A DNA stretch of 64,000 nt, from NCBI RefSeq assembly GCF_024347475.1, contig NZ_AP025487.1, positions 2,976,001 through 3,040,000 on the forward strand, given 5' to 3'. The position numbers were made by a program, and so were the translations under genes. Under the pieces are notes generated by a model, which saw only the letters and a list, made by a program, of their open reading frames with translations, did no database searches and was not told the DNA's origin. This document shows, piece by piece, positions 50,002 to 58,687 of this stretch (position 1 is its first letter; every line of letters starts with the position of its first letter). The stretch comes from Vibrio fortis. GTDB lineage: Bacteria; Pseudomonadota; Gammaproteobacteria; Enterobacterales; Vibrionaceae.

Positions 50002-51705
50002 ATGGATATTCAAACTTGGACGTTTATTCTCGTCGGTATCACTTTCGCACTGTATATCGGCATCGCAATCTGGGCTCGTGCAGGCTCAACCAGTGAGTTC
50101 TACGTTGCGGGCGGTGGTGTACACCCAGTAGCAAACGGCATGGCAACCGCCGCGGACTGGATGTCGGCAGCGTCATTCATCTCAATGGCAGGTATCATCT
50201 CATTCGTTGGTTACGACGGTGCGGTATACCTAATGGGTTGGACAGGTGGTTATGTACTACTTGCACTCTGTTTGGCACCTTACCTACGTAAGTTCGGTCA
50301 GTTTACGGTTCCTGATTTCATCGGTGAGCGTTACTACTCGAAAACAGCGCGTATGGTAGCGGTATTCTGTGCGATCTTCGTATCGTTCACGTACGTTGCA
50401 GGCCAGATGCGTGGTGTGGGTGTTGTATTCTCGCGTTTCCTAGAGGTTGATATCAACCTAGGTATCATCATCGGTATGGGTATTGTGTTCTTCTACGCAG
50501 TACTTGGCGGCATGAAAGGCATCACTTATACGCAGGTAGCTCAATTCTGTGTCCTCATTTTCGCTTTCCTTGTGCCAGCTATCTTTACGTCAATCATGAT
50601 GACAGGTAACCCTCTTCCACAAATCGGTATGGGTTCAACGATTTCAGGAACGGACGTTTACCTGCTCGATAAACTGGATGGGTTAACCGAAGAGCTCGGA
50701 TTTACCGCCTATACCGAAGGTAATAAGAGCATGGTGGATGTATTCTTCATCTGTGCAGCTCTAATGGTGGGTACTGCGGGTCTACCACACGTAATCATCC
50801 GTTTCTTCACGGTACCAAAAGTACGTGATGCTCGTATCTCAGCGGGTTGGGCACTACTGTTCATCTCACTACTTTACACAACAGCACCAGGTGTAGCAGC
50901 GTTTGCTCGTGTAAACATGATTGAGACAATCAACGGTCCTGACATGCAAGGTGTTCCAGCAGCAGAAGCTCCAAGCTGGTACAAAAACTGGGAAAGCACT
51001 GGTCTAGTAGGCTGGGAAGATAAGAATGGCGATGGCAAGATGTTCTACTCGGGCGATGAGCGCAACGAGATGAAGATCAACCGTGACATCATCGTACTTG
51101 CTTCTCCAGAGCTTGCGAAACTACCAAACTGGGTTGTAGCACTATTGGCAGCCGGTGGCCTTGCAGCCGCACTATCAACAGCAGCAGGTCTACTACTGGT
51201 AATCTCAACATCCATCTCGCATGACTTGTTGAAGAAAGGGTTTAGACCAAACATGAGCGACAAGCAGGAATTGTTAGCCGCTCGTCTGGCAGCAATGGTC
51301 GCGATTATTGGTGCAGGTTACTTGGGTATTAACCCACCAGGCTTCGTAGCACAGGTAGTAGCGTTTGCATTCGGCTTAGCCGCAGCATCCTTCTTCCCAG
51401 CGATTATCCTAGGTATCTTCTACAAGAAGATGAACAAGGAAGGTGCAATTGCAGGTATGTTGGCGGGTATCCTATTCACAGCGTCATACATCATCTACTT
51501 CAAGTTCATCAACCCAGCAGCAAGCACGCCAGACAACTGGTGGTTCGGTATCAGCCCAGAGGGCATCGGTACGCTAGGTATGTGTCTGAACTTCGTAGTA
51601 TCTATCGCGGTGAACAAGGTTACAGCTGAAGTACCACAAGATGTACAAGAGATGGTAGAGAACATCCGTTACCCTAAAGGTGCAGGTGCAGCTCACGACC
51701 ACTAA
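50002..51705 (+). CDS. actP: Sodium:solute symporter, acetate permease type (ActP-like)
   Basis: The 567-residue SSS/SLC5 inner-membrane transporter has about 13 helices. Family features include GGGVHPVANGMATAADWMSAASFISMAG near residue 37 and GLAAALSTAAGLLLVISTSISHDL near 388. It probably brings in acetate or similar short acids with sodium and needs the DUF4212 partner. An acidic loop at residues 340-346 (DKNGDGK) looks like a calcium-binding EF-hand loop, which is unusual for a symporter. His/Asp end (AHDH). The exact substrate is inferred from locus context. Confidence 0.85.
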   Translation: MDIQTWTFILVGITFALYIGIAIWARAGSTSEFYVAGGGVHPVANGMATAADWMSAASFISMAGIISFVGYDGAVYLMGWTGGYVLLALCLAPYLRKFGQFTVPDFIGERYYSKTARMVAVFCAIFVSFTYVAGQMRGVGVVFSRFLEVDINLGIIIGMGIVFFYAVLGGMKGITYTQVAQFCVLIFAFLVPAIFTSIMMTGNPLPQIGMGSTISGTDVYLLDKLDGLTEELGFTAYTEGNKSMVDVFFICAALMVGTAGLPHVIIRFFTVPKVRDARISAGWALLFISLLYTTAPGVAAFARVNMIETINGPDMQGVPAAEAPSWYKNWESTGLVGWEDKNGDGKMFYSGDERNEMKINRDIIVLASPELAKLPNWVVALLAAGGLAAALSTAAGLLLVISTSISHDLLKKGFRPNMSDKQELLAARLAAMVAIIGAGYLGINPPGFVAQVVAFAFGLAAASFFPAIILGIFYKKMNKEGAIAGMLAGILFTASYIIYFKFINPAASTPDNWWFGISPEGIGTLGMCLNFVVSIAVNKVTAEVPQDVQEMVENIRYPKGAGAAHDH

Positions 51706-51773
51706 GCAACAACTCTCGCAAGAGACTAAAATAAACCAGTGCTTACATTGTAGGGATTAGGCACTGGTTCTCA

Positions 51774-51806
51774 GAAAGCCGATGCATCATGTATCGGCTT
51801 TTTCTT
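51774..51806 (+). terminator. Terminator downstream of actP
   Basis: The stem AAAGCCGAT / ATCGGCTTT is followed by TTTCTTTTT. Another inverted repeat, AACCAGTGC / GCACTGGTT, spans 51735-51769. Confidence 0.82.
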
Positions 51807-51855
51807 TTTGTCCCGCCACTTATAAAAAGAAAGGGTTGTTTTTAATATCTCATTT

Positions 51856-51874
51856 GATAATAATTATCATTAAC
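51856..51874 (+). promoter_or_regulatory. Fur box upstream of the fagA-like gene and fumC
   Basis: GATAATAATTATCATTAAC matches the Fur consensus GATAATGATAATCATTATC at 16 of 19 positions, 27 bases before the first gene. Confidence 0.88.
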
Positions 51875-51900
51875 ATCAAATTAACGATGGTGAGAGATTA

Positions 51901-52281
51901 ATGCAGCAACAGCAACTTATCTATTCCACTTTTTACAAAGCACAAGACCGTTTTCTCGCATGCGATGTGGTTGAGGGATATGAGCCATCAACAGTCCAAA
52001 GCTACATTGACTGCAGTCTAGAGCTTGCGCTTCAGTATGAAAAAGATAGTGAGCATGAAAACATTCTGCTGTGCGAACTGTTCCTCCGTCAGCTGTTCTT
52101 TCACCTAATAGAAGCCATCGAGTCACCACAACGCAGCCTGACCTTTCGTCGCGTTTGCCTTGATTTGATCCACACGCCGCTATTTTGTTTAAAGCGCCAT
52201 TATTACCAACAGCCTAACGGTAAACACAAGTATTTACCGCTCCAACAAACCCTACAACAAGTCCAAGCTCCACTTGGCTAA
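51901..52281 (+). CDS. Fur-regulated small protein before fumC (FagA-like)
   Basis: The 126-residue soluble, helix-rich protein has several cysteines (CDVVEGY, DCSLEL, LLCELF, RRVCLDL, LFCLKRHY). I do not recognise it by sequence with certainty. It is the first gene under a Fur box and is followed after 12 bases by fumC, the arrangement of Pseudomonas fagA-fumC, where fagA means Fur-associated gene. The motif RRVCLDLIHTPL is the most conserved-looking stretch. Function unknown; induction in iron starvation is expected. Confidence 0.6.
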   Translation: MQQQQLIYSTFYKAQDRFLACDVVEGYEPSTVQSYIDCSLELALQYEKDSEHENILLCELFLRQLFFHLIEAIESPQRSLTFRRVCLDLIHTPLFCLKRHYYQQPNGKHKYLPLQQTLQQVQAPLG

Positions 52282-52293
52282 CAAGGATCCAGC

Positions 52294-53679
52294 ATGACCC
52301 AAGAATTTCGAATCGAAAAAGACAGCATGGGTGAAGTAAAAGTACCAGCCAATGCACTTTACCAAGCACAAACCCAGCGCGCCGCTGATAACTTCTCTTT
52401 CAGTTCGCACACAATGCCTGCAAGCTTCATTCAAGCACTCGCTTTCATCAAACAGTCCGCCGCTAACACCAATGCTCAATTGGGTCATCTTGAGGGTGAT
52501 ATTGCTCATGCGATTATCGATGCAAGCCAAGAGATCATCGATGGCCAACACCTTGAACAGTTCCCTGTGGATGTTTACCAAACCGGTTCAGGCACCAGTT
52601 CCAATATGAATGCCAACGAGGTTATCGCAACGTTGGCTTCACGCGCACTGCAAGGCGATGTTAGCCCGAATGACCACGTGAATATGGGGCAAAGCAGTAA
52701 CGATGTTGTACCGACAGCAATCCAAGTCAGCGTGGCACTAACGGTAGAGAAGCAGCTACTGCCAGCCCTTGCGCACTTATCAGATGTGTTAGCCACCAAA
52801 CAGATGCAGGTTGCCGATGTGGTGAAGACAGGCCGCACTCACCTAATGGATGCCATGCCAATCACCCTCTCTCAGGAATTAGGTGGTTGGAAATTCCAAA
52901 TTGACCATGCAAAACAAGGCATTGAATCGAGCTTGGAGGCAGTAAAAGCACTCGCTCAGGGTGGAACGGCCGTCGGCACCGGGATCAACGCCGATCCACG
53001 ATTTGCTGATGCCTTCGCGCACAACCTATCTCAAACAACGAAACTGCAATTCAGTTCGAGCGAAAACTTCTTCTTCAATCTCAGCAGCCAAGATGCGATC
53101 GTTGCCCTATCTGGACAGCTTAAAACGGCAGCAGTTGCGATCATGAAGATCGCAAACGATCTTCGTTGGATGAACTCTGGTCCATTGGCGGGTCTTGGCG
53201 AAATTGAACTGCAAGCTCTGCAGCCAGGCTCCTCTATCATGCCGGGCAAGGTAAACCCTGTGATTCCAGAAGCAGCAGCAATGGCGGCGGCGCAAGTGAT
53301 TGGTAACGACACCACCATCACAGTCGCAGGTCAATCTGGCAACTTCCAGCTCAATGTGATGCTGCCAGTCATTGCACATAATGTGCTTGAAAGCATCGAA
53401 CTGCTGAGCAACAGCTCGGTGGCACTGGCAGATAAAGCCGTAGCGACCTTCACCGTTCGTCAAGACAACCTTGATGAAGCCTTAGCGAAGAACCCAATTC
53501 TAGTGACGGCGCTCAACCCAGTTATTGGTTACCTAAAAGCGGCTGAGATTGCTAAGATGGCTTACAAAGAAGGTCTATCAATCTTAGATGTAGCGGAACG
53601 TGAAACCGATATTCCACGTGAAGAACTAGCGAGCTTATTGAACCCAAGCCAGCTGACTAAAGGCGGGATTGCAGGCTGA
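52294..53679 (+). CDS. fumC: Class II fumarase (iron-independent)
   Basis: The 461-residue fumarate hydratase has signature GSSIMPGKVNP, catalytic-site GRTHLMDAMPITLSQE and TGSGTSSNMNANEV. FumC has no iron-sulfur cluster, so it replaces class I fumarase when iron is short or under oxidative stress. AAGGA precedes ATG 52294. Transcribed with the Fur-controlled small gene upstream; convergent with crbS. Confidence 0.97.
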   Translation: MTQEFRIEKDSMGEVKVPANALYQAQTQRAADNFSFSSHTMPASFIQALAFIKQSAANTNAQLGHLEGDIAHAIIDASQEIIDGQHLEQFPVDVYQTGSGTSSNMNANEVIATLASRALQGDVSPNDHVNMGQSSNDVVPTAIQVSVALTVEKQLLPALAHLSDVLATKQMQVADVVKTGRTHLMDAMPITLSQELGGWKFQIDHAKQGIESSLEAVKALAQGGTAVGTGINADPRFADAFAHNLSQTTKLQFSSSENFFFNLSSQDAIVALSGQLKTAAVAIMKIANDLRWMNSGPLAGLGEIELQALQPGSSIMPGKVNPVIPEAAAMAAAQVIGNDTTITVAGQSGNFQLNVMLPVIAHNVLESIELLSNSSVALADKAVATFTVRQDNLDEALAKNPILVTALNPVIGYLKAAEIAKMAYKEGLSILDVAERETDIPREELASLLNPSQLTKGGIAG

Positions 53680-53689
53680 TTAAGCCCAA

Positions 53690-53725
53690 TAAAAAAGCGA
53701 AGCCGACAGTTGGCTTCGCTTTTGG
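53690..53725. terminator. Bidirectional terminator between fumC and crbS
   Basis: The stem AAAAGCGAAGCC / GGCTTCGCTTTT has loop GACAGTT. Confidence 0.92.
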
Positions 53726-53747
53726 CCTACCATGTTCCAAATACTAA

Positions 53748-56700
53748 TTAAGCGACACGATTGAGCACAGCCCTGAGTTTCAGTGGCTTAACTGGCTTGG
53801 CAATAAAACTAAAACCATGCGCTTTGATTGCCGCTAACATGTCATCAGTACGATCAGCACTAATGATCACTCCTTCGAAGCTATCACCCAGTCTCAAGCG
53901 ACATTGCTGCAGAACTTCGAGGCCAGTGCGCCCGTTATCGAGTCGATAATCCGAGAAGATCACGTCCGGTTGCCAACTGTCTTCCAGACACTTCAAGCTC
54001 TCGACCAGATCCCCCGCAGTTCGCACATCGCATCCCCAGCGACCAATCAGATTCTCCATACCGACCAGAATGTCACGCTCGTTATCCACACACAGAATTT
54101 TCAGTTGCGCTATCTCGCTGTTGACGGTCGGTGCCGCGACTTGTGGTGCAGCCACTACCTTCTCAGCCCGTGGCAAGGTAATCGAGAACACGCTGCCCTC
54201 GTCCGGCCAAGAGCGCATCGAAATTTCATGTCCAAGGACGTGTGCGATCCCTTTTGAAATCGCCAAGCCTAGCCCTAGCCCTTGATCTGAACGCACTTGG
54301 CTACCACGAGTGAACTCTTCAAAGATCTCTTGCTGCTTATCTTCATCGATACCAGTGCCGTTATCCCACACATCGATTCGCACTCGACCATTCACGCGCC
54401 GTGCGCCCAACACAACTTTACCACTAGGGTTATAACGGAAGGCATTGGTCAAAAAGTTCTGAATCACGCGACGCAGCAGTTTCGGATCCGACTGAATAAA
54501 CAGCGATGATGGCACCATATGGAAATCGATATTTTGTTGCCCTGCCAAAGCGCTAAATTCTGCGTTGAGATTGGACAAGACATCATTGATCGCGAAGCCA
54601 TGAACGTTGGTTTCTAGCTTGCCGGACTCAAGGCGCGAGATATCAAGCAGGTCACCAATCAAATCCTCTGCCGCACCCAGCGCACTCTCGATATGCGAAG
54701 AGAGTTGCTTAACCTCTTGCTCTTTTGCTACCTCAGATAGCGATGAAGCGAACAAACGTGCCGCATTCAATGGCTGCATCAAGTCGTGACTCACAGCGGC
54801 CAAAAAGCGCGACTTGGATTGTGATTCCTGCTCTGATACTTGCGTTGCTTTCACCAAACGTTGGTTGAGCTTTTCGAGCTCTTGCGTACGCTCGTGGACG
54901 CGACTTTCTAGACTTTCGTTGGCGTCTTTCAGCGCCTGCTCCGCTTGTCTAAACACCGTGATGTCGGTAAAGCTCATCACAAACCCACCACTTGGCATCG
55001 GGTTACCTTGCACTTCGATTACTCTGCCATCTGGTCTCACGCGTGAAGAGGTATGACGGGTACCTTGCTCAAGGTGAAAGATGCGTCGCTTAACGTGGTC
55101 TTCCGGATCGCCCGGCCCACACAAGCCTTGTTCGGCATTGTGTCGAATCACATCGGCTATTGGCCTACCGACCTGAATCAGTCCGCTAGGGAATACAAAC
55201 AACTCAAGATAACGCTGGTTCCATGCCACTAAACGTAATTGTTGATCAACTACCGCAATGCCTTGACCGATATGTTCAATCGCCCCTTGCAATAACCCAC
55301 GACTGAAGTCATACAGTTCAGAGGCCTCATCAACGATGGTCGCGACCTCTTCGAGCTGCATGTTTCTTCCCTGCAGAGCGGAAGTAAGTACTAACTTAGC
55401 TGAAGAGGCTCCAAACACACCGGCGAGCACACGTTCAGCATGTCGGATCAAACTGGCGGGAGATTGCTGGTTGGGCAGCAATGGCCGACCTTGCTGCTGC
55501 CAATACGCCTGAAAGGCACTTTTCGCACGCTTGCGCCCTACAAAGCGTGAGGCGAGCATCTCTAGCTCAGCAACCGTCACACGGCTCTGGTAGAGGCTCA
55601 TGTTTTCGTTTTCAGGTAACGGGGCACCAACGAATGCCGCCGATTGTAAGCGCTCACTTAGGCTTGGCCTTGTCGACAGAGATATCACCACATAACAGAG
55701 TGTGTTCACAGTAATACTGAGCACGATACCCCAGTTAGAGCTACTAACATCCCAGTTAGCCAGTAGGTCAGGTGGCGTGATAAGCCACAGCAGTAAATTA
55801 CTCTCCTGATCGCCTGCCAACATACTGGTTTGGCTCATTAAAGTGATCAACCAAATCAGGGAGCCGAACAACAAACCAACATAGACACCTTTGCGGTTGC
55901 CCAGTCGCCAGTACATACCACCAATCAGTGCTGGAGCAAATTGTGCGATGGCAGCAAACGAGAGAAAACCTATCGCAGAGAGTGAGTGGATACTATCTAA
56001 AGCTTGATAAAAGCCCCATGCTCCCAGCAGCAACAGTAAAATTAATGCGCGACGGATCACCAGCAGCAACCCAGAGAAGTGTCGGTGAGTACGCTGAGTC
56101 AGTCGCATACGGCGCAGCAATAACGGCATCACCAAGTCATTAGACACCATAATCGCCAGTGCAATCGTAGAAACGATCACCATGCCACTCGCCGCTGAAG
56201 TACCGCCAAGGAATGCCAGCAAAGCAATATTGTTAGCTCCTTCAGCCATTGGCAGACTGATCACATAGGTATCCGCAGGCATGCCCGTCAGTAACCCTTG
56301 TCCTGCCCACGCAATCGGCAGCACAAACAGCCCCATCAGGATCAGATAAACAGGGAATAACCAACGTGCAGTATGTAGATCTTGTGGCCTTTCATTCTCT
56401 ACCACCATGGTGTGGAACTGTCGTGGCAAGCACACAATCGCCAGCATGGTCAGAACAGTATGAATAATGAGGGTGGGAATATTCGGTGATTCATAGGTCT
56501 GCGCAGCCACTTCCAGCAAGTCAATCTTATCGCTGCTGGTTGCGACATAAATGATAAACAGTCCGACGATTAAAAATGCCACCAGCTTGACGATCGATTC
56601 AAACGCGACCGCCATCATCATCCCGCGGTGGTGTTCGGTGTTATCGATATGACGGGTACCAAACAACATCGTAAAGATGGCTAAGGCCCCCACCACAAAC

Positions 56701-57179
56701 CAAGAAACGTGGTAATCCTGATAACCAAAATCTTGCGCCAGACTCGGAGCAACAATATCGAGCCCCATGGTGATACCACGCAATTGCAAGGCGATATATG
56801 GAAGAATCCCCACCACGGCGATAATGGTTACGGTCACCGCAAGTCCTTGTGACTTGCCATAACGAGCCGCAATGAAGTCGGCAATCGAGGTGATATGTTC
56901 ACGCTTGGCTATAACAATCAGCCGCGCCAATATCCGCCAACACAAAGTAAAAACAAGAATAGGGGCGATATAGATAGGAAGAAAAGACCAAGGGTTGTTA
57001 CTGGCTTGCCCCACGGTGCCGTAGAAGGTCCACGAGGTACAGTAAACTGCAATAGACAGACTGTAGATCCAAGGTCGCCAACGCGATAACCAACGCGTTT
57101 GTCGATCTCCATACCAAGCAATTAAAAACAGCACGCCCAAATAGGCGAGTGAGACGGGGATTACGATCCATCCTTGCAT
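53748..57179 (-). CDS. crbS: Symporter-linked hybrid histidine kinase CrbS
   Basis: The 1143-residue protein joins, in order, an SSS/SLC5 symporter-like membrane domain (about 1-510, 13 helices), a linker, a PAS domain (about 650-760; GIAVVDQQLRLVAWN), a coiled coil, HisKA with phosphorylated His798 (AAVSHDLMQPLNAA), HATPase_c (NFLTNAFRYNP; GLGLGLAISKG) and a C-terminal receiver with Asp1077 (VIFSDYRLDN). In V. cholerae CrbS activates CrbR and the acetate switch; the symporter part may sense or transport the signal. ATG 57179 with AAGG upstream gives MQGWIVIPVSLAYLG; an ATG at 57215 lies inside a terminator-like hairpin. It lies next to acs and actP. Confidence 0.88.
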   Translation of the reverse strand: MQGWIVIPVSLAYLGVLFLIAWYGDRQTRWLSRWRPWIYSLSIAVYCTSWTFYGTVGQASNNPWSFLPIYIAPILVFTLCWRILARLIVIAKREHITSIADFIAARYGKSQGLAVTVTIIAVVGILPYIALQLRGITMGLDIVAPSLAQDFGYQDYHVSWFVVGALAIFTMLFGTRHIDNTEHHRGMMMAVAFESIVKLVAFLIVGLFIIYVATSSDKIDLLEVAAQTYESPNIPTLIIHTVLTMLAIVCLPRQFHTMVVENERPQDLHTARWLFPVYLILMGLFVLPIAWAGQGLLTGMPADTYVISLPMAEGANNIALLAFLGGTSAASGMVIVSTIALAIMVSNDLVMPLLLRRMRLTQRTHRHFSGLLLVIRRALILLLLLGAWGFYQALDSIHSLSAIGFLSFAAIAQFAPALIGGMYWRLGNRKGVYVGLLFGSLIWLITLMSQTSMLAGDQESNLLLWLITPPDLLANWDVSSSNWGIVLSITVNTLCYVVISLSTRPSLSERLQSAAFVGAPLPENENMSLYQSRVTVAELEMLASRFVGRKRAKSAFQAYWQQQGRPLLPNQQSPASLIRHAERVLAGVFGASSAKLVLTSALQGRNMQLEEVATIVDEASELYDFSRGLLQGAIEHIGQGIAVVDQQLRLVAWNQRYLELFVFPSGLIQVGRPIADVIRHNAEQGLCGPGDPEDHVKRRIFHLEQGTRHTSSRVRPDGRVIEVQGNPMPSGGFVMSFTDITVFRQAEQALKDANESLESRVHERTQELEKLNQRLVKATQVSEQESQSKSRFLAAVSHDLMQPLNAARLFASSLSEVAKEQEVKQLSSHIESALGAAEDLIGDLLDISRLESGKLETNVHGFAINDVLSNLNAEFSALAGQQNIDFHMVPSSLFIQSDPKLLRRVIQNFLTNAFRYNPSGKVVLGARRVNGRVRIDVWDNGTGIDEDKQQEIFEEFTRGSQVRSDQGLGLGLAISKGIAHVLGHEISMRSWPDEGSVFSITLPRAEKVVAAPQVAAPTVNSEIAQLKILCVDNERDILVGMENLIGRWGCDVRTAGDLVESLKCLEDSWQPDVIFSDYRLDNGRTGLEVLQQCRLRLGDSFEGVIISADRTDDMLAAIKAHGFSFIAKPVKPLKLRAVLNRVA

Positions 57180-57199
57180 TGCGAACCCTTTTCTTCCAT

Positions 57200-57229
57200 A
57201 AAAAAACCTCTCCATAAGGGAGAGGTTTC
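57200..57229 (-). terminator. Terminator-like hairpin in the crbS leader, after the MFS gene
   Basis: The stem AAACCTCTCC / GGAGAGGTTT (about 57204-57228) is followed on the minus strand by seven T, ending about 20 bases before the crbS start. It would end the MFS transcript and also stands in the way of any transcript into crbS. Confidence 0.75.
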
Positions 57230-57288
57230 ATTTAACTCGCTAAGAGTAATCAACACAATCAGGTCGATTAATTTCTGTGCTTTAGACT

Positions 57289-58476
57289 CTAATTCTCTGC
57301 TTTAGCTGGAGTCACTTCCAATTCGACATCCACCACTGAACTGCGCTCATCAAGTTTAATAAACAGAGCAAATACACCCATTGCCGCCATCACCCAGAAA
57401 ATATTCGCGCCCCACAGCTCATAGCCCCAACCACTTAAAGTAGTCATCAACGCGATAAAGGCACCAAGTGGGATCGCATTATAAAGAGCTTGCAGTGCCA
57501 CCATCTTATTCTCTTCTTCCGATTGGATGTATTGGATCGCCGCAATATGTGCCATCGCGAACGTCACACCATGCAGCAACTGCACAAGTACCAGCCCCAA
57601 AATATCGGTTGTTGATGCGGTGATACCCCAACGCGCAATCACGCCCAACGCAGCAATAACAAATAATGTTCTGAGCGCCATGCCTGAGAAAAGTCGTTTA
57701 CTTAAAGCAAACACACCCACTTCAGCAACCACCCCTAAACTCCATAAATAGCCAATGATGGCTTCAGAGTGGCCCGCTTCTTTCCAATAAATCGCGCTAA
57801 AACTGTAGTAAGCAGCGTGACTGCCCTGCAGCAGCGCCATTAAGGCAAGGAACTTCACCACCGAGCGCTCACGCATCAAGGCTCCCAACTTCGGACGCAC
57901 TTGGTGTTGTTCAGATTGTGTCACTGGCATCAGATTTGGGTTTCGCATTGCCAGTATCAGAGAGACAAACACACCTGCCAATGCCGTATATAAGATCATA
58001 TCGGTGCCAAATTGCGCGACCAGATAACCAACTACCGTCGAACCAGCAATAAACGCAATCGACCCCCAGAGTCGTGTGCGGCCGTAGTCCAATACCTTAA
58101 GTCGGCTGTAGTAGTTAGCCATGGCGTCGGATAACGGAACCACTGGCCCACAACAGAGGTTAAACAAGATGGTCGCTAACAGCATTAGTAGGAAGCTACC
58201 ACCGGTAAAGAAATGAAACGCTACAAAAATCAGCGCCGCTAAACTGAGCCAGCGCAGCGCAGGCATTAAGTGCTCCGCTTTATGTACACGTGGTGTAATC
58301 AAGAGGTTCGCCACACATCGCGTCGCAAAACCCACACCGATCAACACACCGATATCGCCTGCTGAAACCCCTTGGTCTTCAAACCATAATGCCCAAAACG
58401 GCAGATACACACCGTAAGCGAAAAAGAAACCAATGAAATACTGAGATATCCACCCATAAGGGGAAGGGTTAAACAT
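57289..58476 (-). CDS. MFS transporter, HcaT-like
   Basis: The 395-residue protein has about 12 hydrophobic helices and resembles the HcaT/3-phenylpropionate permease group of the major facilitator superfamily (start YFIGFFFAYGVYLPFWALWF; the inner RLWGSIAFIAGS is typical). ATG 58476 with AGGT upstream begins right before the first helix; a start at 58599 would add a long non-homologous head. The substrate is unknown; aromatic acids in the named relatives. First gene of the leftward run MFS-crbS; divergent from the DUF294 gene across 211 bases. Confidence 0.8.
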   Translation of the reverse strand: MFNPSPYGWISQYFIGFFFAYGVYLPFWALWFEDQGVSAGDIGVLIGVGFATRCVANLLITPRVHKAEHLMPALRWLSLAALIFVAFHFFTGGSFLLMLLATILFNLCCGPVVPLSDAMANYYSRLKVLDYGRTRLWGSIAFIAGSTVVGYLVAQFGTDMILYTALAGVFVSLILAMRNPNLMPVTQSEQHQVRPKLGALMRERSVVKFLALMALLQGSHAAYYSFSAIYWKEAGHSEAIIGYLWSLGVVAEVGVFALSKRLFSGMALRTLFVIAALGVIARWGITASTTDILGLVLVQLLHGVTFAMAHIAAIQYIQSEEENKMVALQALYNAIPLGAFIALMTTLSGWGYELWGANIFWVMAAMGVFALFIKLDERSSVVDVELEVTPAKAEN

Positions 58477-58612
58477 ATATATACCTATAAAAACGATTGC
58501 AGAGAGGCAGCGGAGATTATGCCTCTCAAGAATCATATGAAAAAGGGAATAATTGCTGCTTTGAGTTTCCGTGTTATCTATGACTGCATCCGGCATCAAA
58601 ATTACACGTTTA

Positions 58613-58663
58613 GACTAAAGTCGTCTGGAGCTTCAGTGAGTTTTTGTCAGACTTAACTTTAGG
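58613..58663. promoter_or_regulatory. Paired candidate CrbR boxes between the MFS and DUF294 genes
   Basis: GACTAAAGTC (58613-58622) and, on the other strand, CCTAAAGT (58656-58663) face each other about 34 bases apart in this divergent control region. The same heptamer occurs before actP and acs. Confidence 0.42.
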
Positions 58664-58687
58664 TTCTTCACTCTATCTGCGACGCTT

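Noticed and set aside
52294..53679. fumC and aspA as recent duplicates within the window
   Set aside because: They share the GSSIMP-K-NP superfamily signature with argH, but overall similarity is that of distinct old families, not a local duplication.
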